Assembly: GCA_964620045.1 (NCBI GenBank)
Contig: CAZUJL010000007.1
Location: 62,001-126,000 of the forward strand
Reading direction: 5' to 3'
DNA length: 64,000 bases
Source: VFKU01 sp964620045
Lineage (GTDB): Bacteria > Hydrogenedentota > Hydrogenedentia > Hydrogenedentales > GCA-2746185
The position numbers and the translations under genes are program-made. Numbering within the stretch: position 1 is the stretch's first letter; every line of letters begins with the position of its first letter. Positions 24,535 through 33,645 of the stretch are shown one piece after another. The notes below the pieces were generated by a model that had not been told where the DNA came from, ran no database searches, and saw only the letters and a list, made by a program, of their open reading frames with translations.

Positions 24535-25044
24535 TCAGTCCCTAAACCCCAGCCGCCGCAGCAGACCCTGAAAGCCCGGCCCGTGTTCTTCGCGGCGGAT
24601 GAGCGCCAGGACTTCGTCCGGGTCGTTCTCGGCGATCAGTTTGTCGCGGAAGGACTTGTCCTCGAGCAGGTGCGCGATGCCGGCGAGGTTGCGGACGTAG
24701 GTGTGGAACTCGTTGCGCGGGATGACGAGCAGCACGACGATGTGCGCGGGCTGGCCGTCCGGCGCGTGGAAGTCTAGGCCTTTGTGCGAGATGCCCAGGG
24801 CGCCCACGATGTTCTTGATGCGGTCGGTGGTGCCGTGCGGCAGCGCGACGCCGTCGCCCATGGCGGTGCCGCCGGAGGATTCGCGGGCCAGCACGGCCTG
24901 GCGCACGGGATCGCGCTGGTGCGGGGCCAAATCGCCCGCGCGCACGAGCATCGAAATCAGTTCGTCGATCGCGGCGGTGGTGGAGACGGCGGCGAGGTTC
25001 GGCTGGATGACGCTGCGGTGCAGGATTTCGCCGAGGAGCATCAC
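24535..25044 (-). CDS. PTS EIIA domain protein (PtsN/fructose type)
   Basis: A 169-residue single-domain EIIA of the fructose/mannitol/nitrogen type. The phospho-acceptor His is in GVALPHGTTDRI, framed by ARESSGGTAMG and the later VVLLVIPRNEFHTYVRNLAGIAHLL helices, all conserved in the family. No EIIB, EIIC, HPr or EI gene is nearby, so it is likely regulatory. It starts eight bases after the stop of the V-ATPase D gene and on the same strand, suggesting co-transcription. In other bacteria stand-alone EIIA proteins regulate K+ and carbon balance, so control of ion transport is possible. Confidence 0.88.
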   Translation of the reverse strand: MMLLGEILHRSVIQPNLAAVSTTAAIDELISMLVRAGDLAPHQRDPVRQAVLARESSGGTAMGDGVALPHGTTDRIKNIVGALGISHKGLDFHAPDGQPAHIVVLLVIPRNEFHTYVRNLAGIAHLLEDKSFRDKLIAENDPDEVLALIRREEHGPGFQGLLRRLGFRD

Positions 25045-25052
25045 CGGGCGCG

Positions 25053-25718
25053 TTACGCCCGTTTCTTGGCTTCGGCTTCCGCCTCGGCGGCCTTTTGCGC
25101 GGACTTCTTCTGCTTAATCTTCTTCAGGCGGAACGTGTCTTCGCGTTCGCGCTCTTCGAGCACGCGCTTGATCAGGCCGACTTCGCCGCGCAGCTTCGGC
25201 AGCAGGTATTCGTTCAGCGCGTTGATGCGCCGGTTCGTCTTCTTCACTTCCTCGCCGAGGATCTGCAGGTTGCGCTCCAGCGGCGCGCACTGCACGAGCT
25301 GCTCGACCATGCGTTCGGCCGATTCGGCCGCTTCCATCGCCTGCGACGGCATGTCCAAAAGGCCCACGCCGCGTTCCACCGGCGCGCGCACGATATTCGT
25401 CGCATCAATCTTGCCGAGGTCCATGCCCCACACGCGCTCGGTCTCAACGCGCAGGTTCAGGTCGCGCTGGCCGGCCACGGCGAGCGAACGGACGGCGGGA
25501 GTGCCCGTCGTCGCGCGCGCGAGCGCCAGCGCCATCGTGGCGCGGCGGCCGCGGGTGTGGAGTTCGTTGCGCAGGCTGCGGAGTTGCTTGGCGCGGTCGA
25601 TGAGTTCCTTGAGCAGCGCTTCGCGCTTGCCCTCGAGCAGCGACACGCCGTCGCTCGCGAGCTTGATCTGACCCTTCTTGGACATCAAGGTCATGCGCGT
25701 TGCGGCTTCGCCGGTCAT
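25053..25718 (-). CDS. ntpD: V-type ATPase subunit D (central stalk)
   Basis: A 221-residue protein predicted to be mostly long helix. It starts with SKKGQIKLASDGVSLLEGKREALLKEL, typical of subunit D, and continues with TRRINALNEYLLPKL near the C-terminal half, the conserved RR(T/I)NALE-like motif. Subunit D is the rotor shaft inside the A3B3 head. An Ala/Lys/Glu-rich tail ends the protein. It follows B with a 78-base gap and precedes the EIIA gene. Position and motifs agree. Confidence 0.93.
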   Translation of the reverse strand: MTGEAATRMTLMSKKGQIKLASDGVSLLEGKREALLKELIDRAKQLRSLRNELHTRGRRATMALALARATTGTPAVRSLAVAGQRDLNLRVETERVWGMDLGKIDATNIVRAPVERGVGLLDMPSQAMEAAESAERMVEQLVQCAPLERNLQILGEEVKKTNRRINALNEYLLPKLRGEVGLIKRVLEEREREDTFRLKKIKQKKSAQKAAEAEAEAKKRA

Positions 25719-25796
25719 CGTCCTCTCCTGGCCTTCGGTCTACTGCACGTTTCTGATGAGCGAGAGCATTCGCTCTCGCTCGGAATCATTCTTCGA

Positions 25797-27200
25797 TTAC
25801 GAGAAATCCGCCGGGGTCGTCGGCTTCCAGTACTGCTCGACGATCTCGCGCTTCACGCGGGTCAATTCGCCCTTCGGCAGCAGGCCCATCAACTTCCAGC
25901 CGAGCGCGAAGGTTTCTTCGATTTTGAACCGGTTGAAGCCCTGACCCACCATGAAGCGTTCAAACGCCACGGTGAAGTTCAGGTAGTTCTTGTCCATCGG
26001 CGTCAACGCGTCTTCACCGACGATGGCCATCAGCTTGCGCACATCGCGCCCGCGGGCGTACGACGCGTACAACTGGTTTGACCATTCGCGGTGCCACGCC
26101 TCGGTTTTGCCTTTGCCGATACCGTTGTTCATCAGGCGCGACAAGCACGGCAGGATGTCCACCGGCGGGAAGATGCCCTGGCGGTGCAGCGCACGGCCAA
26201 GCACGATCTGACCCTCGGTGATATATCCGGTAAGGTCCGGAATCGGGTGCGTAATATCGTCGTCCGGCATCGTCAGGATGGGGATCTGCGTGACCGATCC
26301 CTTTTTCCCGCGAATACGGCCGGCGCGCTCATAAATCGTCGACAAGTCGGTATACATATAGCCGGGGTAACCGCGGCGGCCGGGAATTTCTTCGCGGGCC
26401 GAGGCAATCTGGCGGAGCGCTTCGCAGTAGGCCGTCATGTCCGTGAGGATCACGAGCACCTGATAGCCCTTGTCGAACGCGAGGTATTCCGCGATCGTCA
26501 GCGCGCAACGCGGCGCGAAGATACGCTCAATCGCCGGGTCGTCGGCCTTGTTCATGAAGGTCACCACGCGCGAACCCTGGCCGCCTTCTTCGAAGGAGCG
26601 GCGGAAGTATTCAACTTCGCGCGCCGTAAGACCCATCGCGCCGAACACCACCACGAAGTCTTCCGATTCGCCGCGCACCTGCGACTGCTGCACGATCATG
26701 TTGGCGAGTTCGTTCGCCGGCAGACCGGAACCCGAGAACACCGGCAGCTTCTGGCCGCGCACGAGGGTGTTGAAACCGTCGATCGTGGTCACGCCGGTTT
26801 CGATGAAGTCGTTCGGTTTGTCGCGCGACACGGGATTGATGGCCGAGCCGCCGATTTCGCGTTCAAACTCCGGCACGATTGGCGCCAAGCCGTCGATGGG
26901 TTCACCGACGCCGTTGAAGAAACGGCCGATGACTTCCGTCGAGCAGCCGATGCGCGCGCCTTCGTTTTTCAGCGAGACGGCGGTGCCCTTCACGTCAACC
27001 CCCACGGTGCCCTGCAGCATCTGGACGACCGCGTGCTTGGTCGTCGCTTCAAGCACCTGGCCCTGACGGACTTCGCCGTTCGCCATTTTCAGGTCGAGGA
27101 TCGCGCCCGTCGGGAAGCGGTCGCCATTGCGTAGGAACACGAGCGGACCCGTGATGTAGGTAAGGTCCCAGTATTCCTTCTGGAGCAGTTCAGCAGACAT
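25797..27200 (-). CDS. ntpB: V-type ATPase subunit B
   Basis: A 467-residue protein of normal length. It carries FNTLVRGQKLPVFSGSGLPANELA, where the non-catalytic P-loop is degenerate (SGSGLPAN), then FGAMGLTAREVEYF, ILTDMTAYCEALR and the catalytic-site Arg region GYPGYMYTDLSTIYERAGR, all hallmarks of B. B subunits alternate with A to form the head and contribute the arginine finger. The gene begins 18 bases downstream of the A stop. The run of features is complete, with no truncation. Confidence 0.97.
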   Translation of the reverse strand: MSAELLQKEYWDLTYITGPLVFLRNGDRFPTGAILDLKMANGEVRQGQVLEATTKHAVVQMLQGTVGVDVKGTAVSLKNEGARIGCSTEVIGRFFNGVGEPIDGLAPIVPEFEREIGGSAINPVSRDKPNDFIETGVTTIDGFNTLVRGQKLPVFSGSGLPANELANMIVQQSQVRGESEDFVVVFGAMGLTAREVEYFRRSFEEGGQGSRVVTFMNKADDPAIERIFAPRCALTIAEYLAFDKGYQVLVILTDMTAYCEALRQIASAREEIPGRRGYPGYMYTDLSTIYERAGRIRGKKGSVTQIPILTMPDDDITHPIPDLTGYITEGQIVLGRALHRQGIFPPVDILPCLSRLMNNGIGKGKTEAWHREWSNQLYASYARGRDVRKLMAIVGEDALTPMDKNYLNFTVAFERFMVGQGFNRFKIEETFALGWKLMGLLPKGELTRVKREIVEQYWKPTTPADFS

Positions 27201-27218
27201 TCTCAGTCACTCCTTGGT

Positions 27219-29000
27219 TCAGGCGGCAGCCGCTTGCTTGAGGCCTTCGATGGCGGCTTTCATGTCTTCCACCACCTTCTTCTTCTTGTCGGCAAATCCG
27301 TTCGAGTTCAACTCGCGCAGACGCGCAATTTGTTCGCGCGAGGGATGCCCGAGCAAGTTATTCAGCAACACACCGGACTTCAAAGCCGCGCTACACGCTT
27401 CGTAGAACGAGAGCAATGCATCGAGCAGGTGACCGGTCTTTTCCAGCGAGGAGTACGCGTCGTCGTCCGAGTACGCGTTCTGCTGCAGGAAGGATTCCTT
27501 CAGCATGCGCGCGAATTCGAGCAGCAGACGTTCCTGGTCCTGCAACGCATCGGGACCGACGAGCTGCACGATTTCCTGCAATTCCGTGTCGCGCTGCAGA
27601 AGGTCGACGGCTTGCTGGCGGCGTTCGCCCCAGCCGGCCGGCGCGTTCTGACGGAACCACGGCTCAAGTTCCTTGAAGTACAGCGAGTAGCTCAGGTTCC
27701 AGTTACAGCTCGGATAGTGGCGCGAGTACGCCAGCTTCGCGTCCAGCGCCCAGAGGCCGCCCGACACGCGCATCGAGTTCTGCGTCACCGGCTCCGAGAA
27801 GTCACCACCGGCGGGCGATACCGCGCCGACGAGCGTCAGCGAACCCGTGCGGGCGTCTTCGCCCTGCTTCACGGTGCCCAGGCACTTCACGCGGCCCGTG
27901 CGCTCGTAGAACTCTGCCGTACGCGCCGAGAGGTAGGTCGGATAGCCTTCTTCACCCGGCATTTCTTCCAGGCGCGACGAAATTTCGCGGAGCGCTTCGG
28001 CCCAGCGGGACGTCGAGTCGGCCATCATGGCCACCGAGTAACCCTGGTCGCGGAAGTATTCGCCCAGCGTAATGCCCGTGTACACCGACGCTTCGCGCGC
28101 GGCCACCGGCATGTTCGACGTATTCACCACGAGGATCGTGCGGTTCATCAGCGGGCCACCCGTCTTCGGGTCGCTCAGGTGCGGAAACTCGTCCAGCACG
28201 TCCGCCATTTCGTTGCCGCGCTCACCGCAACCGACATACACGATGATGTCGGCGTTGCAGAACTTCGAGATCTGCTGTTCCACGACGGTCTTGCCCGTGC
28301 CGAAGCCGCCGGGCACGATGGCCGAGCCGCCGAGCGGAATCGGGAAGAGCATGTCGAGCACGCGCTGACCGGTCACGAACGGAACCGCGGACGCAAGCTT
28401 TTGCGTGAATGGACGCGCCCGCTTCACCGGCCACAAATGCGTCATCGTCAGCTCTTTGCCGTTGTCGAGCTTCGCGACGACATCGTGCACGGTATATTCG
28501 CCCGCCGGCTTAATCTCGGTGATCTTGCCCGAGATCCGCGGCGGGACCATGATGAAATGCTTCAAGTGCGCCGTTTCCGGCACGGAACCGAGGATGTCGC
28601 CACCCTTCACTTCCTGGCCAACCTGCGCGGTCGGCGTCCACGCCCACTTCTTCTTATAGTCGAGCGGGTCGGAGGTAAGACCGCGCGCGATGAAGTCGCC
28701 GGCCTGGCGCTGCAAGTCGATCAGCGGACGCTGGATGCCGTCGTAGGTCTGGCCGAGAAGTCCCGGTCCCAGCTCGATCGAGAGCGGGGCGCCAAGCGCC
28801 TTCACCGGCTCGCCGAGGTACATACCCGCGGTGTCCTCGTACACCTGCGCGAACGCGACGTCTCCGTCAATACGGATGACTTCGCCGAGCAGGCCGAGTT
28901 TACCCACGCGCACCATTTCGCCCATGCCGACGCCCGTCATGCCGTCGGCCGCGATCATCGGGCCCGAAATGCGCACCAGCTTTCCTACAATGTCAGCCAT
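27219..29000 (-). CDS. ntpA: V-type ATPase catalytic subunit A
   Basis: A 593-residue catalytic subunit. The P-loop GGFGTGKT lies within IVPGGFGTGKTVVEQQ, the bulge domain typical of A is present between about residues 110 and 190 (HLKHFIMVPP), and the catalytic Glu region reads YVGCGERGNEMADVL. MADSTSRWAEALREIS and SRLEEMPGEEGYPTYL are further catalytic-domain motifs. It hydrolyses or synthesises ATP. It lies 37 bases after the F-subunit stop. Length and domain order indicate a full functional enzyme. Confidence 0.98.
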   Translation of the reverse strand: MADIVGKLVRISGPMIAADGMTGVGMGEMVRVGKLGLLGEVIRIDGDVAFAQVYEDTAGMYLGEPVKALGAPLSIELGPGLLGQTYDGIQRPLIDLQRQAGDFIARGLTSDPLDYKKKWAWTPTAQVGQEVKGGDILGSVPETAHLKHFIMVPPRISGKITEIKPAGEYTVHDVVAKLDNGKELTMTHLWPVKRARPFTQKLASAVPFVTGQRVLDMLFPIPLGGSAIVPGGFGTGKTVVEQQISKFCNADIIVYVGCGERGNEMADVLDEFPHLSDPKTGGPLMNRTILVVNTSNMPVAAREASVYTGITLGEYFRDQGYSVAMMADSTSRWAEALREISSRLEEMPGEEGYPTYLSARTAEFYERTGRVKCLGTVKQGEDARTGSLTLVGAVSPAGGDFSEPVTQNSMRVSGGLWALDAKLAYSRHYPSCNWNLSYSLYFKELEPWFRQNAPAGWGERRQQAVDLLQRDTELQEIVQLVGPDALQDQERLLLEFARMLKESFLQQNAYSDDDAYSSLEKTGHLLDALLSFYEACSAALKSGVLLNNLLGHPSREQIARLRELNSNGFADKKKKVVEDMKAAIEGLKQAAAA

Positions 29001-29037
29001 CTTTATTCACCTCTGCCGTTGCTTGTCGCCGTTCCGT

Positions 29038-29358
29038 TCAGACCAGGCGGATTTCGAAACCCACCGCCGGCTTGATCACCGACGACAGATACGCGTCCAC
29101 GTCGGTCTCTTCATCGTCAAACGAGGGGCAATTCACCAGGAGCGGAGCGCCCTTGTGGCGCTTCAGCTTGTCCTGGGCCCGCTCGGAAAATCCCTGCCGC
29201 AGCTTTTCCTCGATGATGATCACATCGAGCTTGTCCTGCATCAGTGTCTCGAGCGCGTTCTCGGCCTCTTTCGAGTCCGCCACTTCGCGCACGCGAATGC
29301 CCGTCAGCGCGAGTTTCATCGACGCGTTGCCGCTGGCCACCGCGCAAATCTTAGACAT
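29038..29358 (-). CDS. V-type ATPase subunit F
   Basis: The ATG at 29358 gives MSKICAVASGNASMKLALTGI, the expected start of the Rossmann-like subunit F; the frame extends upstream but those residues overlap subunit C and are improbable. The 106-residue product carries IIIEEKLRQGF. It caps the central stalk with D. The start overlaps the end of subunit C by eight bases. In the Enterococcus naming scheme it corresponds to NtpG. Confidence 0.9.
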   Translation of the reverse strand: MSKICAVASGNASMKLALTGIRVREVADSKEAENALETLMQDKLDVIIIEEKLRQGFSERAQDKLKRHKGAPLLVNCPSFDDEETDVDAYLSSVIKPAVGFEIRLV

Positions 29359-30406
29359 GCAGAATCTCCTGCTCGAGGCGTGCCTTCGGCACGCGCGCCG
29401 CAATACCGTGCGCAACGATTCGCAGGTTCATGACTTCGTTGTACTTCAGCCACGCGTAGCGCAGCAGCGACGCCAAGCCAATCGCCTGACGCTGCGACGC
29501 ACGGCGCAGTTTTTCGATGAACTTGAGTTCGAACTGGCGTTCCAGCGCCGAGAAGCGCCCGGTCTGCGCGAACGAGGCCAGCGCTTCGGCCATATCGCCA
29601 TAACCGGTGCGCGAAACGACTTCCGCCGCGCGCTCGAGGCTCGGCGCCGACGCGATTTCGCGCAGGGTCTGATCGGACAATGTGCCGCGCGGCAACAGTT
29701 CGCGCACGATGTCTTCGGCGTTCACGCCCGCGGGGCGCGGTTCGAAGAGGCGGCGCAGATTAATGCGATCGATTTCGGCGCGCAGCAATTCCTGGATAAA
29801 TTTGGCGTCGTCGGATTTCTGGCTGCCCAGGCGCACGAGGTTATTTACGAAGTAGCCGCGATCGAGCGCGTCTTCGAGTGTGCGGAGGTTTTTGGTTTCC
29901 TGGTACGCCGGCAACGCGTCGAGCAGCGGACGGCACAGGCGCGGATTCCACGCCGCCAGACCGCGCACGAGCGTTTCCATCGTGTCCTGCGCCGCGAGCT
30001 CTTTCTGCACCGCCTGCGGCATGGATGCACTGGGGATGAGCGAGTTCGTGCCCGCGTCGCCGGAAATGCCATGGTGGCGGTTGCGCAACAGCGCCTTCAC
30101 CGCCGAAAGGTCCCAACGGCTGAGAAAAATTTCGGCGAGGACCGCGGTTTCTTCGCGGCCCATCGCCTTGAGTTGTGTAAAGGTGTTGACGAGGTTGCGG
30201 GTGACCGCGTCCTCGATCGCGTCCGCGCCCTGATACCGCGCGAGCGCTTCGGCGAGTTCGGCTTCGTACGGCGATTTCATCAGCATGTCGCCGACCTGAT
30301 CCAGGCGGCCGCTGTTGAGCATCGTGTCGATGTCGTTGCGGGAAAGCAGCGAGCTCTTCATGCCGCGCACGCGCGCGTTGATGAAGGCCGCGAAGGAGTT
30401 CGCCAT
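29351..30406 (-). CDS. ntpC: V-type ATPase subunit C (d)
   Basis: Starting at the ATG at 30406, it encodes 351 residues (MANSFAAFINARVRGMKSSL). The upstream extension would overlap subunit E and lacks support. The protein is helical with repeated helical-hairpin units, as in the funnel-like d subunit that connects the stalk to the membrane ring. Recognisable stretches are LVRLGSQKSDDAKFIQ and INLRRLFEPR. The gene starts two bases after the subunit E stop. Assignment rests on operon position as well as these motifs. Confidence 0.88.
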   Translation of the reverse strand: MANSFAAFINARVRGMKSSLLSRNDIDTMLNSGRLDQVGDMLMKSPYEAELAEALARYQGADAIEDAVTRNLVNTFTQLKAMGREETAVLAEIFLSRWDLSAVKALLRNRHHGISGDAGTNSLIPSASMPQAVQKELAAQDTMETLVRGLAAWNPRLCRPLLDALPAYQETKNLRTLEDALDRGYFVNNLVRLGSQKSDDAKFIQELLRAEIDRINLRRLFEPRPAGVNAEDIVRELLPRGTLSDQTLREIASAPSLERAAEVVSRTGYGDMAEALASFAQTGRFSALERQFELKFIEKLRRASQRQAIGLASLLRYAWLKYNEVMNLRIVAHGIAARVPKARLEQEILHV

Positions 30407-30408
30407 GA

Positions 30409-31011
30409 TTACGCCGCGCCTCCCGCGCCGAACAGCGCCGTCATGCAATGCTTGCGCACCGCCTGGTCCACACGCGCGAACCGGCCGCTCAGCGTGTTGC
30501 TGATGCGCCACGTCCGCGCCGGGTTCTGCACCGCGACGCCGTCCCAGAACTCCGCGGAACCGTCGACCTTGATGCCGGCGTGGCCGTGACCGGCCAGCCA
30601 GTTTTTAACCAGATCGACATGCGCCGTTGGCCCAAGCACCTCGATGTCCTTGGTGGTGCCCACCGCGGACATGAGCTCCGACAGCAGGCTTTCCAGCACA
30701 CCGGGGAACTGCGGGCTCCCCACCGTGCGCTGAATGCCCGCCGCCACTTCGGCGAGCACCGCTTCCACGGCGTCGTTCTTCATGGCCAGTTCCAGCCGCA
30801 CCGATTCCGCCTCGGCCTTCTGTTTCCAGAGGGTGTCGAGGCGATCGCGCTCGGCCTTGGCGGACGCAAGCGCCGCCTCGCCCGATGCGCGCGCTTTCGC
30901 GTGCGCATCGGCCAGGATGCGGTCAGACTCGGCCTTGGCCTTGGCGGTGTGCTGTGCGCACTCCGCCTCAACCTGCCGCGCCATCGTCTCGAATAGGGCA
31001 GGGCTCGCCAT
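30409..31011 (-). CDS. ntpE: V-type ATPase subunit E (peripheral stalk)
   Basis: A 200-residue protein with a long N-terminal coiled coil rich in Ala, Lys, Glu and Arg (about residues 1-100) and a globular C-terminal half that ends near GRFARVDQAVRKHC. This domain pattern fits subunit E, which pairs with G/H as peripheral stalk. It lies between K and C, as in Enterococcus. Few family-specific residues are visible, so the call relies on position, length and the helical N-terminus. Confidence 0.8.
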   Translation of the reverse strand: MASPALFETMARQVEAECAQHTAKAKAESDRILADAHAKARASGEAALASAKAERDRLDTLWKQKAEAESVRLELAMKNDAVEAVLAEVAAGIQRTVGSPQFPGVLESLLSELMSAVGTTKDIEVLGPTAHVDLVKNWLAGHGHAGIKVDGSAEFWDGVAVQNPARTWRISNTLSGRFARVDQAVRKHCMTALFGAGGAA

Positions 31012-31031
31012 GATTTAGATTCGGTATCGCG

Positions 31032-31379
31032 TTAGATGCTGGTGAACAGCAGGATGCCGATAACGAAACCGAACAGCACGATCGTTTCCGGGATCGCGAA
31101 CAGGATCAGCACGTTACCGAACAGTTCCGGCTTTTCCGCCAGCGCGCCCGTACCGCCCGCGCCCACGCCCGACTGCGCCAGGCCCGTGCCGAGACCGGCC
31201 AAGCCCACCGCGAGGCCGGCGCCGATGCCGAGACCCAGCGCGCCAACGCCGCCGCCACTGCCGGCCGCTGCCGCGTCACCGTGCTCTTCCTGAGCGGACG
31301 CAAACGGGGCAATCATGAGGGTGGCGAGCACCATCACGAAACCGACGAACAGCATTCTTACGAGAGCCTTCTTAGTCAC
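31032..31379 (-). CDS. ntpK: V-type ATPase proteolipid subunit K (c ring), sodium-type residues
   Basis: A 115-residue protein with a leader (residues about 1-29, ending ASA-QEE) that looks like a signal peptide, followed by one helical hairpin. This is half the size of the usual two-hairpin NtpK and like F-type c subunits. TM1 holds Q69 in GLAQSGVGAGG, which aligns with Q32 of the sodium-binding c subunit of Ilyobacter. TM2 has P97-E98-T99, where E98 is the ion carboxylate and T99 takes the place of Ser66. The EK-PE loop follows the AxxPE pattern. It is most consistent with Na+ translocation, although the Tyr70 equivalent is Phe. Confidence 0.92.
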   Translation of the reverse strand: MTKKALVRMLFVGFVMVLATLMIAPFASAQEEHGDAAAAGSGGGVGALGLGIGAGLAVGLAGLGTGLAQSGVGAGGTGALAEKPELFGNVLILFAIPETIVLFGFVIGILLFTSI

Positions 31380-33292
31380 GACATCGTCTCCTTCTTGAAC
31401 GGGTTGAACACCCTTCCAGCGGGTGTATAGAACTTGGGTAGGAACTCCACGAAATTCAAGCGCAGCGCGTGAATCGTGGGACTTGCCATACTGATACCGA
31501 TATTGATCAAGTGCACCAGAATCGCCGCCGGGATGCCGATAACGGGCCCGAAGGCGTCCGGCAAACCGTTGGCGATGTCCGCGATGGCAATGGCGGCCAG
31601 GCCCAGCGCCATAAGACGCGCGTAGGACACGATGTTGCCGCCGAGCGAGAGCACTTCGAGCACGCCAACCGGTCCCATCATCGGGCCGAGGGCCTTGATG
31701 ATCAGGATGGCGCCGACGGCAAACATCACGCCGGCCGCGATGGTAAACGCGCGCGCATTGAACGGCTCAACGCCGAAGAAGCCGAAGGAGATGATGATCA
31801 GCGCCAGCACGCCGAGCAACATGCCAAACTTTTCGATGGCGTGGCTCATGTGGCGGTGCTTGTAGTTCTCGTACACGCCGAGGCACAGCGCCATCAGGAT
31901 ATGCAGGATGCCGAAGTACAGCGCGTAGATGAGCAACTTGATCTGCTCATGACCGCGGTGGAACCAAATCACCGGAAGGCCGAGCGCCTGCGGGATCGCT
32001 TCGCCGGCGTATTCGCCAAACAGCACACCGAAGATGATCGACGAGATGCCCATGTACACGCCGATCTTGCTGGCGTCCTGAATCGCGGGCACGCTTTTGA
32101 ATTTGCGGCCCAGCCACAGCGCCGCCGCGATGATCACCGCGCCGTACACCACATCGCCGACGATGAAGCCGTAGAAGATGATGAACGAGATCGCGATCAT
32201 GATCGTCGGATCGACGGTGCCGTACGTGGGCGGCGCGAAAAGTTTCAGGATGACTTCGAAAGGCTTGAAGAGGGAGGGATTCGAAAGGAGCGTCGGCGGG
32301 AGGGAGTTCTCGGGGGCGTTGATGCGATTTACTTCTACTTGGCCCGGGAACTTCGCGTGCGCCGTCTTTACGAGATCATCGAAGCGATCTTCCGGAAGCC
32401 AGCCCTCGACCACCGTGATCATTTGGCTCTCGGCGAATTGGCCTTGCACGCGCAAGCGCGCAAGGCGATCGCCGACGACGGCCTTGGCGCCGAGCACGTC
32501 CGCGCCGACTTGCCGCGAGATCCGGTTCGCCACGCCTTCGTTTTTCTGCACGATCTGTTCGTTGTGCGCGATCGTCTGATCGATCCGCGTCATCACTTCG
32601 CTGATCGTCGACTCGCCAAATCCCTGATCGCGCATGTCGACCGGCGTAACGCCTTCCTGGCCGAGGATGCGCGAAACGAGATCTTCCTTGTCCGCGGGGA
32701 AGCTCAGCAGGCCGACGACCTGTCGGCGCGAGACCTGGTTGCGGTGGAAGTTCGCGCCCGGCACTTCATCGCGCAGGCGTTCGTCCAGCCGCGCGACAAT
32801 CTTCTTCACGTTGCCGGTCAGCACCAGCGCGCGCGTGCCCTTGCCGAGCTTCACGTTCGAGCCGCCCAGCGCGGGCGAAACCTGCTCGAGGATGCCGCGA
32901 TAGTTCTTCAAAACATCAATCTGGTCCTGGGCCTGCGCGCGTTCACGCGTCACCGCGCGAAGCTGTTCCGCCCAGCTCATCGTCTTCGTGTGGATATCGG
33001 CTTCCGGCGCGGCCGTGAAGGCCTTGGTGGACGCTTGCACATCGAGCGCGCTCGGCTGCAGCGTGAGCAACGGCGCGATTTCGTTCAGCGCGCGCTCGCA
33101 CTCTTCCAGCTTCACATACGCGGTGTGTTCTTCGCCTTCGAGCTGCACGCGATCGAGGAAGCCCGGCGCCGACTCGTTCGCCGTCGCAACTTCTTCGAGA
33201 TGCAGCAGGCCTTTTTCGTGCAGTGCATTCACCACCGCGCCGCGCGCGGCGTTGAGGCAAACGATTTCAACGCGCGTCATCGGGACGATCAT
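31376..33292 (-). CDS. ntpI: V-type ATPase subunit I (a)
   Basis: A 638-residue protein. The N-terminal half (about 1-340) is soluble and coiled-coil rich, and the C-terminal half has about seven transmembrane helices (from ISFIIFYGFIVGDVVYGAV onward). Motifs GVLFGEYAG and ARLMALGLAAIAIADI fall where the half-channel and the essential Arg of the a subunit are expected. It carries ions past the ring. The stop overlaps the K start (31376-31379) and its own start overlaps the G/H gene by four bases, so the three are tightly coupled. Confidence 0.95.
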   Translation of the reverse strand: MIVPMTRVEIVCLNAARGAVVNALHEKGLLHLEEVATANESAPGFLDRVQLEGEEHTAYVKLEECERALNEIAPLLTLQPSALDVQASTKAFTAAPEADIHTKTMSWAEQLRAVTRERAQAQDQIDVLKNYRGILEQVSPALGGSNVKLGKGTRALVLTGNVKKIVARLDERLRDEVPGANFHRNQVSRRQVVGLLSFPADKEDLVSRILGQEGVTPVDMRDQGFGESTISEVMTRIDQTIAHNEQIVQKNEGVANRISRQVGADVLGAKAVVGDRLARLRVQGQFAESQMITVVEGWLPEDRFDDLVKTAHAKFPGQVEVNRINAPENSLPPTLLSNPSLFKPFEVILKLFAPPTYGTVDPTIMIAISFIIFYGFIVGDVVYGAVIIAAALWLGRKFKSVPAIQDASKIGVYMGISSIIFGVLFGEYAGEAIPQALGLPVIWFHRGHEQIKLLIYALYFGILHILMALCLGVYENYKHRHMSHAIEKFGMLLGVLALIIISFGFFGVEPFNARAFTIAAGVMFAVGAILIIKALGPMMGPVGVLEVLSLGGNIVSYARLMALGLAAIAIADIANGLPDAFGPVIGIPAAILVHLINIGISMASPTIHALRLNFVEFLPKFYTPAGRVFNPFKKETMS

Positions 33293-33645
33293 GCGCGGCC
33301 CCCCTTCGGCAAGAAGTACGACGCCACCTGGCCCGCCATCTCCTGCACGCGCGCCATCGCGGCGTCGCGCCGGCCGCGCAGCTTGTCCTGCGCCGTGGCC
33401 ACGGAAGCATCGAAGGATTGCGTGCGCGCATTTTCCGCGCGCGTGCGCGCCGCGGAGATTTCGCTCTGCACGCGCGCCGCCTCGTCGGAGATGTGCTTGG
33501 CGGCTTCGGAGCGCGCGCGCTCTAGAATCTTACGCGCGTCGTCCTGCGCGCCGTCGAGCTTGGCGAGCAATTCTTTTTCGTGCCGGGCAACATCGCCCAG
33601 AATCGATTTATGATTTGAATTGTGATTGGCGTGCGGTGCGCTCAC
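33289..33645 (-). CDS. V-type ATPase subunit G/H (peripheral stalk)
   Basis: A 118-residue helical protein rich in Ala, Arg, Glu and Lys (residues about 20-105 form one long coiled coil). It heads the operon as in Enterococcus ntpF. G/H subunits pair with E to form the peripheral stalk. The N-terminal 15 residues are polar with Asn and His. Assignment depends on operon position and helical composition; sequence motifs are weak. It is probably the first gene of the transcript. Confidence 0.75.
   Translation of the reverse strand: MSAPHANHNSNHKSILGDVARHEKELLAKLDGAQDDARKILERARSEAAKHISDEAARVQSEISAARTRAENARTQSFDASVATAQDKLRGRRDAAMARVQEMAGQVASYFLPKGGRA

Noticed and set aside
27234..33613. Very long open frames opposite the V-ATPase genes
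   Set aside because: Frames of more than 600 codons on the plus strand mirror the GC-rich codons of the true V-ATPase genes and have no family likeness or ribosome sites.
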